Shown: positions 47,851-56,720 of the stretch, piece by piece
Position numbering within the stretch: the stretch's first letter is position 1
Layout of the letters: each line of letters opens with the position of its first letter
NCBI RefSeq assembly: GCF_006440735.1
Contig: NZ_VFUA01000018.1
Location: 18,773 to 82,772, forward strand
From: Mesorhizobium sp. B2-7-1
GTDB taxonomy: Bacteria; Pseudomonadota; Alphaproteobacteria; Rhizobiales; Rhizobiaceae
Direction of reading: 5' to 3'
Length of the DNA stretch: 64,000 nucleotides
Position numbers and translations under genes: made by a program
Notes under the pieces: generated by a model
Seen by the model: only the letters and a program-made list of their open reading frames with translations
The model's database searches: none
What the model was told of the DNA's origin: nothing

Positions 47851-48413
47851 TGGAAAACGGCGCGCTGCAAGATATCGATGTCACCGTCACCTTCCTGGAG
47901 ATGCATGCCGCACCCGCGGTTTCGCCGCCAATCCCCTACAACCGCCAGATCGCGCTGCTGAAGACGAAAGATATCCCGCTTCATTTCTACCGCTACCTGA
48001 TGGATCGCGTCGGGCGCAAATGGCACTGGGTCAATGTGCTCAGACTGAGCGACGAGGAGCTTGCCGCCGGCCTGCACCGCGAGGACCGCGACATCCGCGT
48101 GCTCTATCTCGACGGCGCTCCTGCCGGCTTCTTCGATCTCAAGCCGCATCTGCCGGACGAAGTGGAGCTCGCCTATTTCGGCATGATGGAGCATGCGCAC
48201 GGCCAAGGCATCGGCCGCTGGTTCCTCGGCGCCGCGATCTCGGCTGCCTGGGCGCATGGGCCAAGGCGCGTCACCGTGCAGACCTGCACGCTCGACCATC
48301 CGGCGGCGCTTCCGCTTTACCAGAAGCTCGGCTTCGCCCCCGTGGCGCAGAAGAAGGAGGTCGTGCATCCGCTGACCTTCGCCGAGCGCTCGGCCAGCGT
48401 CATGCGAGGCTAA
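47847..48413 (+). CDS. GNAT family N-acetyltransferase
   Basis: A 188-residue acetyl-CoA-dependent transferase. The acetyl-CoA-binding motif A is AHGQGIGRWFLGAAISAAW (about residues 116-134), followed by the motif B-like HPAALPLYQKLGFAPV that ends the domain. ATGA at 47847 overlaps the sseA stop, and GGGGAAAG gives the ribosome-binding site. The longer in-frame extension lies inside sseA. The substrate is unknown; the sseA link suggests a sulfur or amino acid context but does not prove it. Confidence 0.85.
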   Translation: MMENGALQDIDVTVTFLEMHAAPAVSPPIPYNRQIALLKTKDIPLHFYRYLMDRVGRKWHWVNVLRLSDEELAAGLHREDRDIRVLYLDGAPAGFFDLKPHLPDEVELAYFGMMEHAHGQGIGRWFLGAAISAAWAHGPRRVTVQTCTLDHPAALPLYQKLGFAPVAQKKEVVHPLTFAERSASVMRG

Positions 48414-48541
48414 GCCGCTCAAGCAGTTTCGGGCGGAAAGCGGCGAGTCCCACCGACTGAACATCCCGTTCATCGCCGCTTCAGACTGTCTTTGCCATTG
48501 TCCGGCCGCATTACGAGGCCGAGCTTATAGGAGAAAAGACA

Positions 48542-49099
48542 ATGTTGACCCGACGTACATTCGCCGTAGCCATGATCGCGGCAATTGCCATGCCGAGCCT
48601 GGCATCCGCGCAGGCGACGACGCCTTCGGCCGCGACCATCGAGCGCCAGCTCGACGCAGCTCCCAGGAAGAAGCTGCGCCCGAACGAGCGCGTCACCATT
48701 CGCGAGTTCAAGCGCCGGCCTGACCTGCGGCGCATGGCGCGTTCGATCGACATCCAGTCGATCAATTTCGAGTTCGGCTCGGCCGCTATCGCTCCCTCGC
48801 AATATGGCAAGGTCGAAATCATTGCCGACGCGCTCCATCGCATCCTGCGGCGCGACCGCGGCGCCCGCATCCTGATCGAAGGCCACACCGACGCGGTGGG
48901 TTCTTTCGAATCGAACCAGGTCCTGTCCGAACGCCGCGCAGCGTCGCTGAAACGCACGCTGGTGGGTGAGTTCGGCGTGCCGGCCTACGCGCTCGACACC
49001 GTCGGCTACGGCGAGGAATTCCTGCTTGTGCAGACCCAGCAGGAAAACTGGCGCAACCGCCGCGTGACGCTGCGCCGCTTCGACGATTTCGTGCGCTGA
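48542..49099 (+). CDS. OmpA-family outer-membrane or periplasmic protein
   Basis: The C-terminal OmpA domain binds peptidoglycan. The 185-residue product has a signal peptide (residues 1-23, LTRRTFAVAMIAAIAMPSLASA), a linker, and an OmpA domain at about residues 75-180 with the signature ILIEGHTDAVGSFESNQVLSERRAASL. No membrane beta-barrel precedes it. The start follows AGGAGAAAAGACA. It stands alone, with a terminator at 49125. Confidence 0.85.
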   Translation: MLTRRTFAVAMIAAIAMPSLASAQATTPSAATIERQLDAAPRKKLRPNERVTIREFKRRPDLRRMARSIDIQSINFEFGSAAIAPSQYGKVEIIADALHRILRRDRGARILIEGHTDAVGSFESNQVLSERRAASLKRTLVGEFGVPAYALDTVGYGEEFLLVQTQQENWRNRRVTLRRFDDFVR

Positions 49100-49124
49100 C
49101 GACGAAGCGATAATACCGACAACG

Positions 49125-49157
49125 GAGCCCGGCCTGTTCAAAGCGGCCGGGCTCTTT
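49125..49157 (+). terminator. Terminator after the OmpA-family gene
   Basis: GAGCCCGGCC and GGCCGGGCTC form a 10-bp stem around a ten-base loop, followed by TTT. It lies 25 bases beyond the stop. Confidence 0.75.
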
Positions 49158-49244
49158 CACGTGCGCGCGCGGTCGGTCAGGAATCGGGTGGGAGACACCG
49201 CCCTAAGGGCATAATTTCCGGAAATCGACACCCGGAGATTTGCC

Positions 49245-49712
49245 ATGAGCATCCAGTTCAAAGCCTTGCCGACCGAAGCCGTGCGCGCCTTGCAGCGGGG
49301 AGCGCCCGATGCCTACGGCCGCGCCCCGGAGCGCCAGATCTCCGACGGCGACGGCGTGCCCTGCAGGCACTGCCTGAAGAATGTCGCCGCGGGCGAGGGC
49401 TACTTGATCGTCGCCTACCGGCCGTTCCCGGAACTGCAGCCCTACGCCGAAACCGGCCCTATCTTCCTGCACGCCGAGGAATGCGAGCGCGCTGCGGAAG
49501 GCGATGCGCTGCCGGAGATGCTCGAAAGCAGCGACTACATCGTCAGGGGCTATGGCAAGGACGATCGCATCGTCTATGGCAGCGGCGCCGTGACGCCGAC
49601 CGACGACATTGCCGCCCGCGCGCAGACGCTACTTGGGCGCGAAGACATCGCCTACATCCATGTCCGCTCGGCCCGGAACAATTGCTATCAATGCCGCATC
49701 GAGCGGGCCTGA
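49245..49712 (+). CDS. DUF1203 family protein
   Basis: A 155-residue protein of unknown function. DUF1203 features are visible: the paired-cysteine segment VPCRHCLKNVAAGEGYLIVAYRPF near residue 38 and AETGPIFLHAEECERA near residue 68. The ending IHVRSARNNCYQCRIERA is also cysteine-bearing. The CxxC pairs suggest metal binding or a redox role, but none is established. It is a single-gene transcript by appearance. Confidence 0.85.
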   Translation: MSIQFKALPTEAVRALQRGAPDAYGRAPERQISDGDGVPCRHCLKNVAAGEGYLIVAYRPFPELQPYAETGPIFLHAEECERAAEGDALPEMLESSDYIVRGYGKDDRIVYGSGAVTPTDDIAARAQTLLGREDIAYIHVRSARNNCYQCRIERA

Positions 49713-50036
49713 TCCCAAACCGGTATGACCCAAAAAGAAGCCAGCCGATGGTCAGGCGGGCCGTTGGAGGGTCTGACAGAAGCTGTCGACCAGTGCTGTC
49801 CGAGCCGGACTTGTCCGACTCGGAAAGCAGCTCAGGCCGCCAGTAACGGCCCGTGTCTAGGCGTCCTTCGCGCGGAGCGAATGTGAAGCATTTCACACAA
49901 GCACGCATAATGGCCCGGAAGGTGGGAACCGGGCCTTTCCGGACTGTCGTATTCCCGTCGCACGACTGCGCTAGAAAAGGGTCGTTGATGATTTGTCGAC
50001 CGCGGATGAACCGGCGGCAGGTCCCAACACTCGAGG

Positions 50037-50064
50037 AAGCGGGGCTTTTGCTCCGCTTTTTTGT
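50037..50064 (+). terminator. Terminator-like hairpin in the 49.7-50.1 kb spacer
   Basis: AAGCGGGGC pairs with GCTCCGCTT over a TTTT loop, with one G-T pair, followed by TTTTT. No protein gene precedes it on the plus strand for 320 bases, which points to an unannotated RNA. Confidence 0.6.
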
Positions 50065-50105
50065 TGCCCGGTTTCTTGGCGCGACCAGTTTGCGCGCAAG
50101 AAAAA

Positions 50106-50128
50106 GCCCGCCGGAATGACCGGCGGGC
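50106..50128 (-). terminator. Terminator after ald
   Basis: GCCCGCCGG and CCGGCGGGC form a 9-bp stem. On the minus strand it is followed by TTTTTCTT. It lies 27 bases beyond the ald stop. Confidence 0.8.
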
Positions 50129-50154
50129 GACGGAAGGAAATCTCTGCGGATTTG

Positions 50155-51270
50155 TCAGGCGGCAAGGACCGCCTTTGGTTCGACCATCTCGTAGCCGAGC
50201 GCCTCTGCGACGGCGCGGTTGGTGATCTTGCCCTTATGGACGTTGAGGCCATTGCGCAGGTGGTGGTCGTCGACCAGCGCCTTGAGGCCCTTGTCGGCGA
50301 GCTGCAGGCCGTAATGCAGCGTCGCGTTGTTGAGCGCGTGCGCCGAAGTGACCGGCACGGCGCCAGGCATGTTGGCGACGCAATAGTGGATCACGCCATC
50401 GACCTCATAGGTCGGATCGGCGTGGGTCGTGGCATGCGAAGTCTCGAAGCAGCCGCCCTGGTCGATCGCGACGTCGACCAGCACCGAGCCCTTCTTCATG
50501 CCGGAAAGCATTTCGCGGGTCACGAGCTTGGGCGCCGCGGCGCCCGGGATCAGCACGGCGCCGATGACGACGTCGGCCGAGAAGCATTCTTCTTCCAGCG
50601 CCTCGACGGTCGAGTAACGCGTATGAACGCGGCCGCCGAAGATGTCGTCGAGCTGGCGCAGGCGCGGGATCGAACGGTCGATGATGGTGACGTCGGCGCC
50701 GAGGCCGGCGGCCATCTTGGCCGCATGCAGGCCGACGACGCCACCGCCGAGCACGGTGACCTTGCCGGGCAGCACGCCGGGCACGCCGCCGAGCAGCACG
50801 CCGCGGCCGCCATTGGCTTTCTGCAGCGCCGTGGCGCCGGCCTGGATCGAAAGGCGGCCGGCGACTTCCGACATCGGGGCGAGCAGCGGCAGGCCGCCGC
50901 GATCGTCGGTTACGGTCTCATAGGCGATGGCGGTGACACCTGAGCCAAGAAGACCCTTGGTCTGCTCCGGATCCGGAGCGAGGTGGAGATAGGTGTAGAG
51001 GATCTGGCCTTCGCGCAGCTGGACCCATTCGTTGGGCTGCGGTTCCTTGACCTTGACGATCATGTCCGACTTGGCGAACACGTCGGCGGCGGTCTTGGCG
51101 ATGGTCGCGCCCGCGGCGCGATAGGCGTTGTCGTCGGCGCCGATGCCGGCGCCGGCGCCGGTCTCGACAAGCACTTCATGGCCATGCGCGACATATTCGC
51201 GGACCGAGCCCGGCGTCAGGCCGACGCGATACTCATGGTTCTTGATTTCCTTGGGGCAGCCGACACGCAT
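50155..51270 (-). CDS. ald: Alanine dehydrogenase
   Basis: The enzyme reversibly deaminates L-alanine to pyruvate and ammonia with NAD+. The 371-residue product opens with MRVGCPKEIKNHEYRVGLTP, carries the substrate-region KVKEPQPNEW near residue 74, the NAD-binding Rossmann motif VLGGGVVGLHAAKMA near residue 173, and the ending NVHKGKITNRAVAEALG. A divergent Lrp-type regulator lies 214 bases away, as is common for ald genes. In rhizobia this enzyme affects alanine export in symbiosis; here the setting is only inferred. Confidence 0.95.
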   Translation of the reverse strand: MRVGCPKEIKNHEYRVGLTPGSVREYVAHGHEVLVETGAGAGIGADDNAYRAAGATIAKTAADVFAKSDMIVKVKEPQPNEWVQLREGQILYTYLHLAPDPEQTKGLLGSGVTAIAYETVTDDRGGLPLLAPMSEVAGRLSIQAGATALQKANGGRGVLLGGVPGVLPGKVTVLGGGVVGLHAAKMAAGLGADVTIIDRSIPRLRQLDDIFGGRVHTRYSTVEALEEECFSADVVIGAVLIPGAAAPKLVTREMLSGMKKGSVLVDVAIDQGGCFETSHATTHADPTYEVDGVIHYCVANMPGAVPVTSAHALNNATLHYGLQLADKGLKALVDDHHLRNGLNVHKGKITNRAVAEALGYEMVEPKAVLAA

Positions 51271-51484
51271 CGTTCTTCTCCTGTCCGCGCCCTTTCAAGG
51301 GGCGCTCTCCCTGTCATTGGTGCATGCCATCAGCTCCAGAACGCCGCGCGATTTGGAGGTGACACGCAATAATCGCAGTCAACCACGAATCGTTGCGTAT
51401 GTGTTTGCGAATGCACTTGCGGCAATGGCTGCTCTTCGATAATCGTTGCGCAAAACGACTGGAAATTCGCAGGAACCACGAAAA
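51271..51484. promoter_or_regulatory. Divergent control region ald / Lrp regulator
   Basis: The 214-base spacer must hold both promoters and the Lrp-type binding sites. It is richer in AT than its neighbours in its right half (51360-51470). No single clean palindrome was found by eye. Confidence 0.5.
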
Positions 51485-51958
51485 ATGCGGCTCGACAGGA
51501 TTGATATCGCCATTCTGGAGACTTTGCAGAAGGATGGGCGGATCCCCAATGCGGCGCTTGCCGAAAAGGTCGGCCTTTCCCAATCGGCCTGTTCGCGCAG
51601 GCTCGACAATCTGGAGAAGTCCGGAACCATCCGCGGCTACCACGCGCGGCTGTCCAATTCGGCGCTCGGCCACCAGATGACGGCGATCGTGCACATATCG
51701 CTGTCAGGGCAATTCGAGAAGACGTTGTCGGATTTCGAGGCGGCGATCAAGCGCTGCCCGAACGTGCTTTCCTGCCATTTGATGTCGGGCGAATACGATT
51801 ACATCCTGCGCATCGCGGCGAAGGATCTCGTCGACTACGAGCGCATCCACAAGGAATGGCTGTCGGCCATGCCGCATGTGACCAAGATCAACTCGTCCTT
51901 CGCGCTGCGTGAGATCGTCGATCGCACGGCGGTCGGGCTGCGGCCGGAGATGGCCTAG
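51485..51958 (+). CDS. Lrp/AsnC family transcriptional regulator (AldR-like)
   Basis: The 157-residue product has an N-terminal helix-turn-helix at about residues 18-40 (NAALAEKVGLSQSACSRRLDNLE) and a C-terminal RAM effector domain (MTAIVHISLSGQF, CHLMSGEYDYILRIAAKDL). The start at 51485 was chosen because MRLDRIDIAILETLQKDGR is the usual opening and AGGAACC lies upstream. A longer in-frame start at 51446 is unlikely. Its divergent placement next to ald suggests alanine-responsive activation of ald. Confidence 0.9.
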   Translation: MRLDRIDIAILETLQKDGRIPNAALAEKVGLSQSACSRRLDNLEKSGTIRGYHARLSNSALGHQMTAIVHISLSGQFEKTLSDFEAAIKRCPNVLSCHLMSGEYDYILRIAAKDLVDYERIHKEWLSAMPHVTKINSSFALREIVDRTAVGLRPEMA

Positions 51959-52026
51959 CGAGGTTCATCGCTTGACGGAACAGTCGACCTCTCGCTCTCT
52001 TTGTTCACTTTGTTTTGACGCCATTT

Positions 52027-52065
52027 CCGGATGAAACCGTTTCACGCGTTGCCTGGAATTGCTTA
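52027..52065 (-). repeat. Intergenic repeat, family S copy 3 (diverged)
   Basis: On the minus strand it reads TAAGCAATTCCAGGCAACGC then GTGAAACGGTTTCATCCGG. The core AAGCAATTCCAGG and GTGAAACGGTTT match the other copies. It is shorter and lacks the AATTGCG end. Confidence 0.65.
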
Positions 52066-52106
52066 GCGTCCGGCCTCGGCACAATTAAAGAGGCAGCGGC
52101 TGGACC

Positions 52107-52457
52107 ATGACAGAAAGAGTCACTCTGGCCGAGTCATTGCCGGCAACCTCCGTCGTCCGCATCTCGCGCGCCACCTTCGACCCGGTTCGGTTCCCCGAAG
52201 TCGACGCTGCGAGCAAGAAGACCTCGCAGTATATAATACCGGCCGTCAGACGGCTGCCGGGGCTCCTCCACTTTTACTCAGGCGTCTCGCCGAAGGGCTC
52301 GATGGTCCAAGTTAGTGTCTGGGATACCGACGAGCATGCGGCGCAACTCAACACGCTGAAGGAGATGGCCATCGACGGTCGCAGGGACATGGAGGCGGTT
52401 GGCGTGACTTTCACCCCGATTTTCCACTATCCGATCGACTGGGCCTGGATGGTTTAG
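52107..52457 (+). CDS. Hypothetical protein, possibly ABM-like alpha/beta barrel
   Basis: A 116-residue protein of unknown role. Its pattern of a strand, long helix and strand with VVRISRATFDPVRFPEVD, LPGLLHFYSGVSPKGSMVQVSVWDTDEHAAQ resembles dimeric alpha/beta-barrel (ABM-type) proteins. That resemblance is weak and judged by eye. The stop codon overlaps the stop of the convergent fau gene by two bases. Confidence 0.7.
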   Translation: MTERVTLAESLPATSVVRISRATFDPVRFPEVDAASKKTSQYIIPAVRRLPGLLHFYSGVSPKGSMVQVSVWDTDEHAAQLNTLKEMAIDGRRDMEAVGVTFTPIFHYPIDWAWMV

Positions 52458-53113
52458 GCGGCATTCGCCTCCGTCACCACCTCGCTCATCGGAACATCGT
52501 GCGGCTGCGGATAAATGGTCGGGATGCGCTGCAATTCGTAGCCGACGCCGATGACCAGCGGCCTGAACGGCATCGCGGCGAGCGTACGGTCGTAAAAGCC
52601 GCCGCCATAGCCCAGCCGGTAGTTGCCAGGATCGATGCCGACGATCGGCGAGATCACGATGTCGGGCAGCACCGGATCGCCTTCGGCCGGGATCGGAATG
52701 TTCCAGACGCCTTTTTCCAGCCGGTCGCCCGGTCTGTAGGCGCGAAAGACCAGCGGCTGTCCCTTCTCGATGACGACAGGCAGCGCGGTGCGGCCGCCGC
52801 GCTCATTGATCGAGGCCATCCAGCCGCGCAAATCCGGCTCGCCGCGAAATGGCCAGTAGAGGCTGACCATCCGGCCGGCTATGTCTCCGATCAGCGCGTC
52901 GAGGCCGTCGGCGATACGCGCCGACATGGCGGCGCGCGCATCGGCTGAAACGGCGAGGCGGGCATTGATGAGCCGCTCGCGCTCCGCCTTGCGCCAGCGT
53001 CTGACATCCGTCCAGTCGGAAAGCGGCTCCCGGTATTCCGGGTCGAGCTCATGCATGAAGCAGGGCGGTGAGGCGTATTGTCCCGGCGCTTCGTCATCGC
53101 GGTTGTCAGCCAT
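52454..53113 (-). CDS. 5-formyltetrahydrofolate cyclo-ligase
   Basis: The enzyme uses ATP to convert 5-formyl-THF to 5,10-methenyl-THF, recycling folate. The 219-residue product has the ATP-cyclisation motif GYGGGFYDRTLAAM near residue 172, the upstream WRKAERERLINARL, and VIGVGYELQRIP. An N-terminal extension of about 30 residues precedes the usual start. The overlap with the convergent gene at 52454-52457 is only of stop codons. Confidence 0.9.
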   Translation of the reverse strand: MADNRDDEAPGQYASPPCFMHELDPEYREPLSDWTDVRRWRKAERERLINARLAVSADARAAMSARIADGLDALIGDIAGRMVSLYWPFRGEPDLRGWMASINERGGRTALPVVIEKGQPLVFRAYRPGDRLEKGVWNIPIPAEGDPVLPDIVISPIVGIDPGNYRLGYGGGFYDRTLAAMPFRPLVIGVGYELQRIPTIYPQPHDVPMSEVVTEANAA

Positions 53114-53285
53114 GCTGGCTCCTGTCGTTTTGTTTCACGCTATACCTGCGCCGAGGCAGTCGCATGTGCATTCACGACGCCGCGCGACGACTCCCCGGCA
53201 TGGTCATTGCCCGATTCAATATTGTTGCAACGCACAAAAATACTTACATCATAGGCGGCAATTGCACCTGGCGAGGTGGAATGAA

Positions 53286-54551
53286 ATGAACGAAACCGAG
53301 CATAGAGTCGTAGTCGTCGGCGCCGGCTTCGGGGGCCTCGAGCTCACGCGCGCGCTGGCTGGTTCCGCGGTGCGCATCACCATGATCGACAAGCGCAATC
53401 ACCATCTTTTCCAGCCGCTGCTTTACCAGGTGGCGACGACGTCGCTCGCGACCTCGGAGGTTGCCTGGCCGATCCGTCATCTGCTGCGCAGGCGCAAGGA
53501 CGTGACGACGCTTCTCGGCAATGTCACCGGCGTCGACCGCGCCGGCAGACGCGTGCTGCTCGACGACGGCAGCTCGGTCCCCTACGACACGCTGGTGCTC
53601 GCCACCGGCGCGCGCCATGCCTATTTCGGCCATGACGAATGGGAGCCCTTCGCGCCGGGACTGAAGACGCTCGAGGATGCCACGACGATCCGGCGCCGCA
53701 TCCTGCTCGCTTTCGAGCAGGCGGAGCGCGAAACCGACCCGGCGAAGCGCCAGGCGCTGCTGACGCTGGTCATCGTCGGCGGCGGACCGACCGGCGTCGA
53801 GCTCGCCGGCACCATTGTCGAGCTTGCGCATGACACGTTGCGAGGCGAGTTCCGCAACATCGACACCCGCCAGGCGCGGGTCGTTCTGATCGAAGCCGGC
53901 GACCGTATCCTGGCCAATTTCGCGCCGCAGCTTTCCGATTACGCCCGCAAGGCGCTGGAACGGCTCGGCGTCACCGTCGAGCTCGGGCGTCCGGTCACCA
54001 GGCTCGATGCTGAAGGTGTCGTCTTCGACGACAAACGCCTGCCGGCAAGGACGATCATCTGGGCGGCCGGCGTTGCCGCTTCGCCGGCGGCTGAGTGGCT
54101 GGCTGTGCCGGCCGATCGGGCGGGCAGGGTGATGGTCGAACCCGACCTGACGGTGCCGGGCAGCCCAGACATCTTCGTCATCGGCGACACCGCGCATGTG
54201 CTGCGGCCGGATGGAAAGCCGGTGCCGGGCGTGGCGCCCTCGGCCAAGCAGGAGGGCAAGCACGTTGCCGCGACGATCAGGGCGCGGCTCGCCGGCGACA
54301 CGGCAACGCATCCTTTCCAATACCGGCATGCCGGCGATCTGGCGACGATAGGCAAGCGCGCCGCCGCCATCGACTTCGGCTGGATTAAGCTCACCGGCTG
54401 GCTCGCCTGGTGGCTCTGGGGCATAGCGCACATCTATTTCCTGATCGATTTCCGCAACCGCCTAGCGGTCTCACTTAGCTGGCTATGGATTTACCTGACC
54501 GGTCAGCGCAGCGCGCGCCTGATCACCCAGGGCGACGACGACAAAAGCTGA
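53286..54551 (+). CDS. Type II NADH dehydrogenase (NDH-2)
   Basis: NDH-2 passes electrons from NADH to quinone without pumping protons. The 421-residue product has the FAD-binding GAGFGGLE motif at residues 12-19, the NADH-binding GGGPTGVELAG from residue 165, the third FAD motif FVIGDTAHV, and a C-terminal membrane-associating stretch (LTGWLAWWLWGIAHIYFLIDFRNRLAVSLSWLWIYLTG). ATG 53286 was chosen because GAGGTGGA precedes it. A much longer in-frame reading overlaps fau and is spurious. Confidence 0.9.
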   Translation: MNETEHRVVVVGAGFGGLELTRALAGSAVRITMIDKRNHHLFQPLLYQVATTSLATSEVAWPIRHLLRRRKDVTTLLGNVTGVDRAGRRVLLDDGSSVPYDTLVLATGARHAYFGHDEWEPFAPGLKTLEDATTIRRRILLAFEQAERETDPAKRQALLTLVIVGGGPTGVELAGTIVELAHDTLRGEFRNIDTRQARVVLIEAGDRILANFAPQLSDYARKALERLGVTVELGRPVTRLDAEGVVFDDKRLPARTIIWAAGVAASPAAEWLAVPADRAGRVMVEPDLTVPGSPDIFVIGDTAHVLRPDGKPVPGVAPSAKQEGKHVAATIRARLAGDTATHPFQYRHAGDLATIGKRAAAIDFGWIKLTGWLAWWLWGIAHIYFLIDFRNRLAVSLSWLWIYLTGQRSARLITQGDDDKS

Positions 54552-54691
54552 TCACTTCGCCATCCCCTGCTTCATCGACGCGTCACCTTCTCGTGATCGA
54601 AAGGCTTTTCGCGCACGTGGACTCACGGCGCCTTCAGCGCCATGCTTCGTGCTGGGGCAGGGGTTGTCGCGTTGTCGAAGAGGAGAAGAGA

Positions 54692-56680
54692 ATGTCACGA
54701 CTGCCCGTCTCCCGTCGCCGATTCTCCCGCCGGGAATTCCTGGCCGGCGCCGCTGCCGGCGGCGCGCTGATCATGCTGCACCCGTTCTCCGCCCGAGCCG
54801 CGGCCGGTCAGGCGCATCTCAGGATCATGGAGACTACCGACATCCATGTGAACCTGCTGCCTTACGATTACTACGCCGACAAAGCGAACGACACGATGGG
54901 CCTGTCGCGCACAGCCTCACTGATCGACGCCGTGCGCAAGGAAGCCACGAATTCGATGCTGATCGACAATGGCGACTTGCTGCAGGGCAGTCCGATGGGT
55001 GACTACATCGCCTACGAGAAAGGCATGAAGGATGGCGACCTGCACCCCGTCATGAAGGGCATGAACGTCCTCGGCTACGAATGCTCGACACTCGGCAACC
55101 ATGAATTCAATTACGGCCTCTCCTTTCTCGACAAGGTGTTGGCCGGCGCCAACTTCCCCTTCGTCTGCGCGAACCTGATCCGCGGCACTACGCTTGCCAC
55201 GAACCCGCGCGACGACAAGCTGTACCTCAAGCCCTATGTCATCCTCGATCGGAAGATCAAGGATGGCTCGGGCGCCGAGCAACCGATCAGGATCGGCGTC
55301 ATCGGCTTCGTGCCGCCGCAGATCATGGTCTGGGACCTGAAGAACCTCGAAGGCAACGTCCAGACGCGCGATATCGTCGAGGCGGCCAAGGCCTGGGTGC
55401 CGCAGATCAGGGAAGAAGGCGCCGACATCGTCATCGCGCTTTCGCATTCAGGCATCGATATCAAGCAGGGCGACAAGATGGAGAACGCCTCCTTCTTCGT
55501 CGCCGGCGTCGAAGGCATCGACGCGGTCTTCACCGGCCACCAGCATCTGGTCTTCCCCGGCAAGAAGGATTTCCAGGCGCTTCAAGGCGTCGACACCGAG
55601 AAGGGCACGCTGCAGGGCAAGCCGGCCGTCATGGGCGGCTTCTGGGGCTCGCATATGGGCCTCATCGACCTGCTTCTGGAGCGCGACGGCTCGAAATGGC
55701 GGGTTGTGTCGGCCACCTCCGAAGCGCGGCCGATCTATGAGCGCGTCGACAACAAGAACAAGGCGACCGTCGGCGACGACAAGCGCATCATCGCCGCGCT
55801 GGAACAGGACCATGAAGCGACCCTAGCCTATGTCCGCCGCCCCGTCGGCAAGACATCGGCGCCGCTCTATTCCTATTTCGCACTGGTGGCCGACGATCCG
55901 TCCGTGCAGATCGTCAACCAGGCGCAGACCTGGTATCTCAAGGACATATTGAAGAGCACCGAGTGGAAGGACGTGCCGCTCCTGTCGGCGGCGGCACCCT
56001 TCAAGGCCGGCGGCCGAAACGGCGCCGACTACTATACCGACGTTCCCGTGGGCGATATCGCCATCAAGAACGTCGCCGATCTCTATCTCTACCCGAACAC
56101 GGTGCGGGCCGTCGAAATCACCGGCGCCGAGGTGAAGGAATGGCTGGAGATGTCTGCCGGCATCTTCAACCATATCGAGCCGGGCAAAGCGGATCAGCCA
56201 CTCATCAACACCGATTTCCCGTCCTACAATTTCGATGTCATCGACGGCGTCACCTACAGGATCGACCTGTCGCAGGCGCCGAAATACGATGCCAAGGGCG
56301 GCGCCGCGAATACCGGCTCCAACCGTATCGTCGACCTCAAATTCGACGGGAAACCGATTGATCCGGCAGCGAAATTCGTTGTTGCCACTAACAATTACCG
56401 CGCCGGCGGCGGCGGCAATTTCCCCGACATCAATGCTTCGAAGATCATCTACGAGGCGCCGGACACCAACCGCGACGTGATCGTGCGCTATGTCGTCAGC
56501 AAGGGCACCATCAACCCGTCGGCGGACGACAACTGGTCGTTCGCGCCGCTGCCCGGCGCCAGCGTCGTCTTCGAGACCGGACCCAGGGCCAAGGATTTCA
56601 TCGCCGAGGTCAAGTCGTTGAAGATCGAGCCGGCGGGCGATGGCGAGTCAGGCTTCGCCAGATACCGCATCACGCTTTGA
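54692..56680 (+). CDS. cpdB: 2',3'-cyclic-nucleotide 2'-phosphodiesterase / 3'-nucleotidase (CpdB)
   Basis: CpdB hydrolyses cyclic nucleotides and 3'-nucleotides in the periplasm to salvage phosphate and nucleosides. The 662-residue product has a twin-arginine signal (SRREFL at residues 12-17, then a hydrophobic Ala/Gly core). The metallophosphatase domain carries METTDIHVN and GNHEFNYG, and the 5'-nucleotidase C-terminal domain follows (NYRAGGGGNFPD). ATG 54692 follows GAGGAGAAGAG. Tat export suggests folding with metal in the cytoplasm. Confidence 0.93.
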   Translation: MSRLPVSRRRFSRREFLAGAAAGGALIMLHPFSARAAAGQAHLRIMETTDIHVNLLPYDYYADKANDTMGLSRTASLIDAVRKEATNSMLIDNGDLLQGSPMGDYIAYEKGMKDGDLHPVMKGMNVLGYECSTLGNHEFNYGLSFLDKVLAGANFPFVCANLIRGTTLATNPRDDKLYLKPYVILDRKIKDGSGAEQPIRIGVIGFVPPQIMVWDLKNLEGNVQTRDIVEAAKAWVPQIREEGADIVIALSHSGIDIKQGDKMENASFFVAGVEGIDAVFTGHQHLVFPGKKDFQALQGVDTEKGTLQGKPAVMGGFWGSHMGLIDLLLERDGSKWRVVSATSEARPIYERVDNKNKATVGDDKRIIAALEQDHEATLAYVRRPVGKTSAPLYSYFALVADDPSVQIVNQAQTWYLKDILKSTEWKDVPLLSAAAPFKAGGRNGADYYTDVPVGDIAIKNVADLYLYPNTVRAVEITGAEVKEWLEMSAGIFNHIEPGKADQPLINTDFPSYNFDVIDGVTYRIDLSQAPKYDAKGGAANTGSNRIVDLKFDGKPIDPAAKFVVATNNYRAGGGGNFPDINASKIIYEAPDTNRDVIVRYVVSKGTINPSADDNWSFAPLPGASVVFETGPRAKDFIAEVKSLKIEPAGDGESGFARYRITL

Positions 56681-56720
56681 CCAGCCCCTTGATCGCCGCT
56701 GTCAGGCTGCTCCGATTTGG

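Larger units (their letters stand above)
49713..50154 (+). other. 442-base gene-poor stretch with hairpins and possible small RNA
   Basis: No credible protein gene was seen. Hairpins occur at about 49799-49823 (CCGAG..CTCGG) and about 49913-49937 (GGCCCGG..CCGGGCC). A terminator-like 9-bp stem with TTTT loop and a T-run follows at 50037-50062 (AAGCGGGGC/GCTCCGCTT). A plus-strand RNA ending there is possible. The last hairpin, at 50106-50128, belongs to the minus-strand ald gene. Confidence 0.45.

Noticed and set aside
49853..50119. 88-residue plus-strand ORF
   Set aside because: No domain, no good ribosome-binding site, and it overlaps two hairpins that look like terminators.
53114..53285. 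6S RNA gene upstream of the cyclo-ligase
   Set aside because: The neighbourhood is right for 6S RNA in some bacteria, but the 172-base gap shows no long two-arm hairpin with a central bulge when read by eye.
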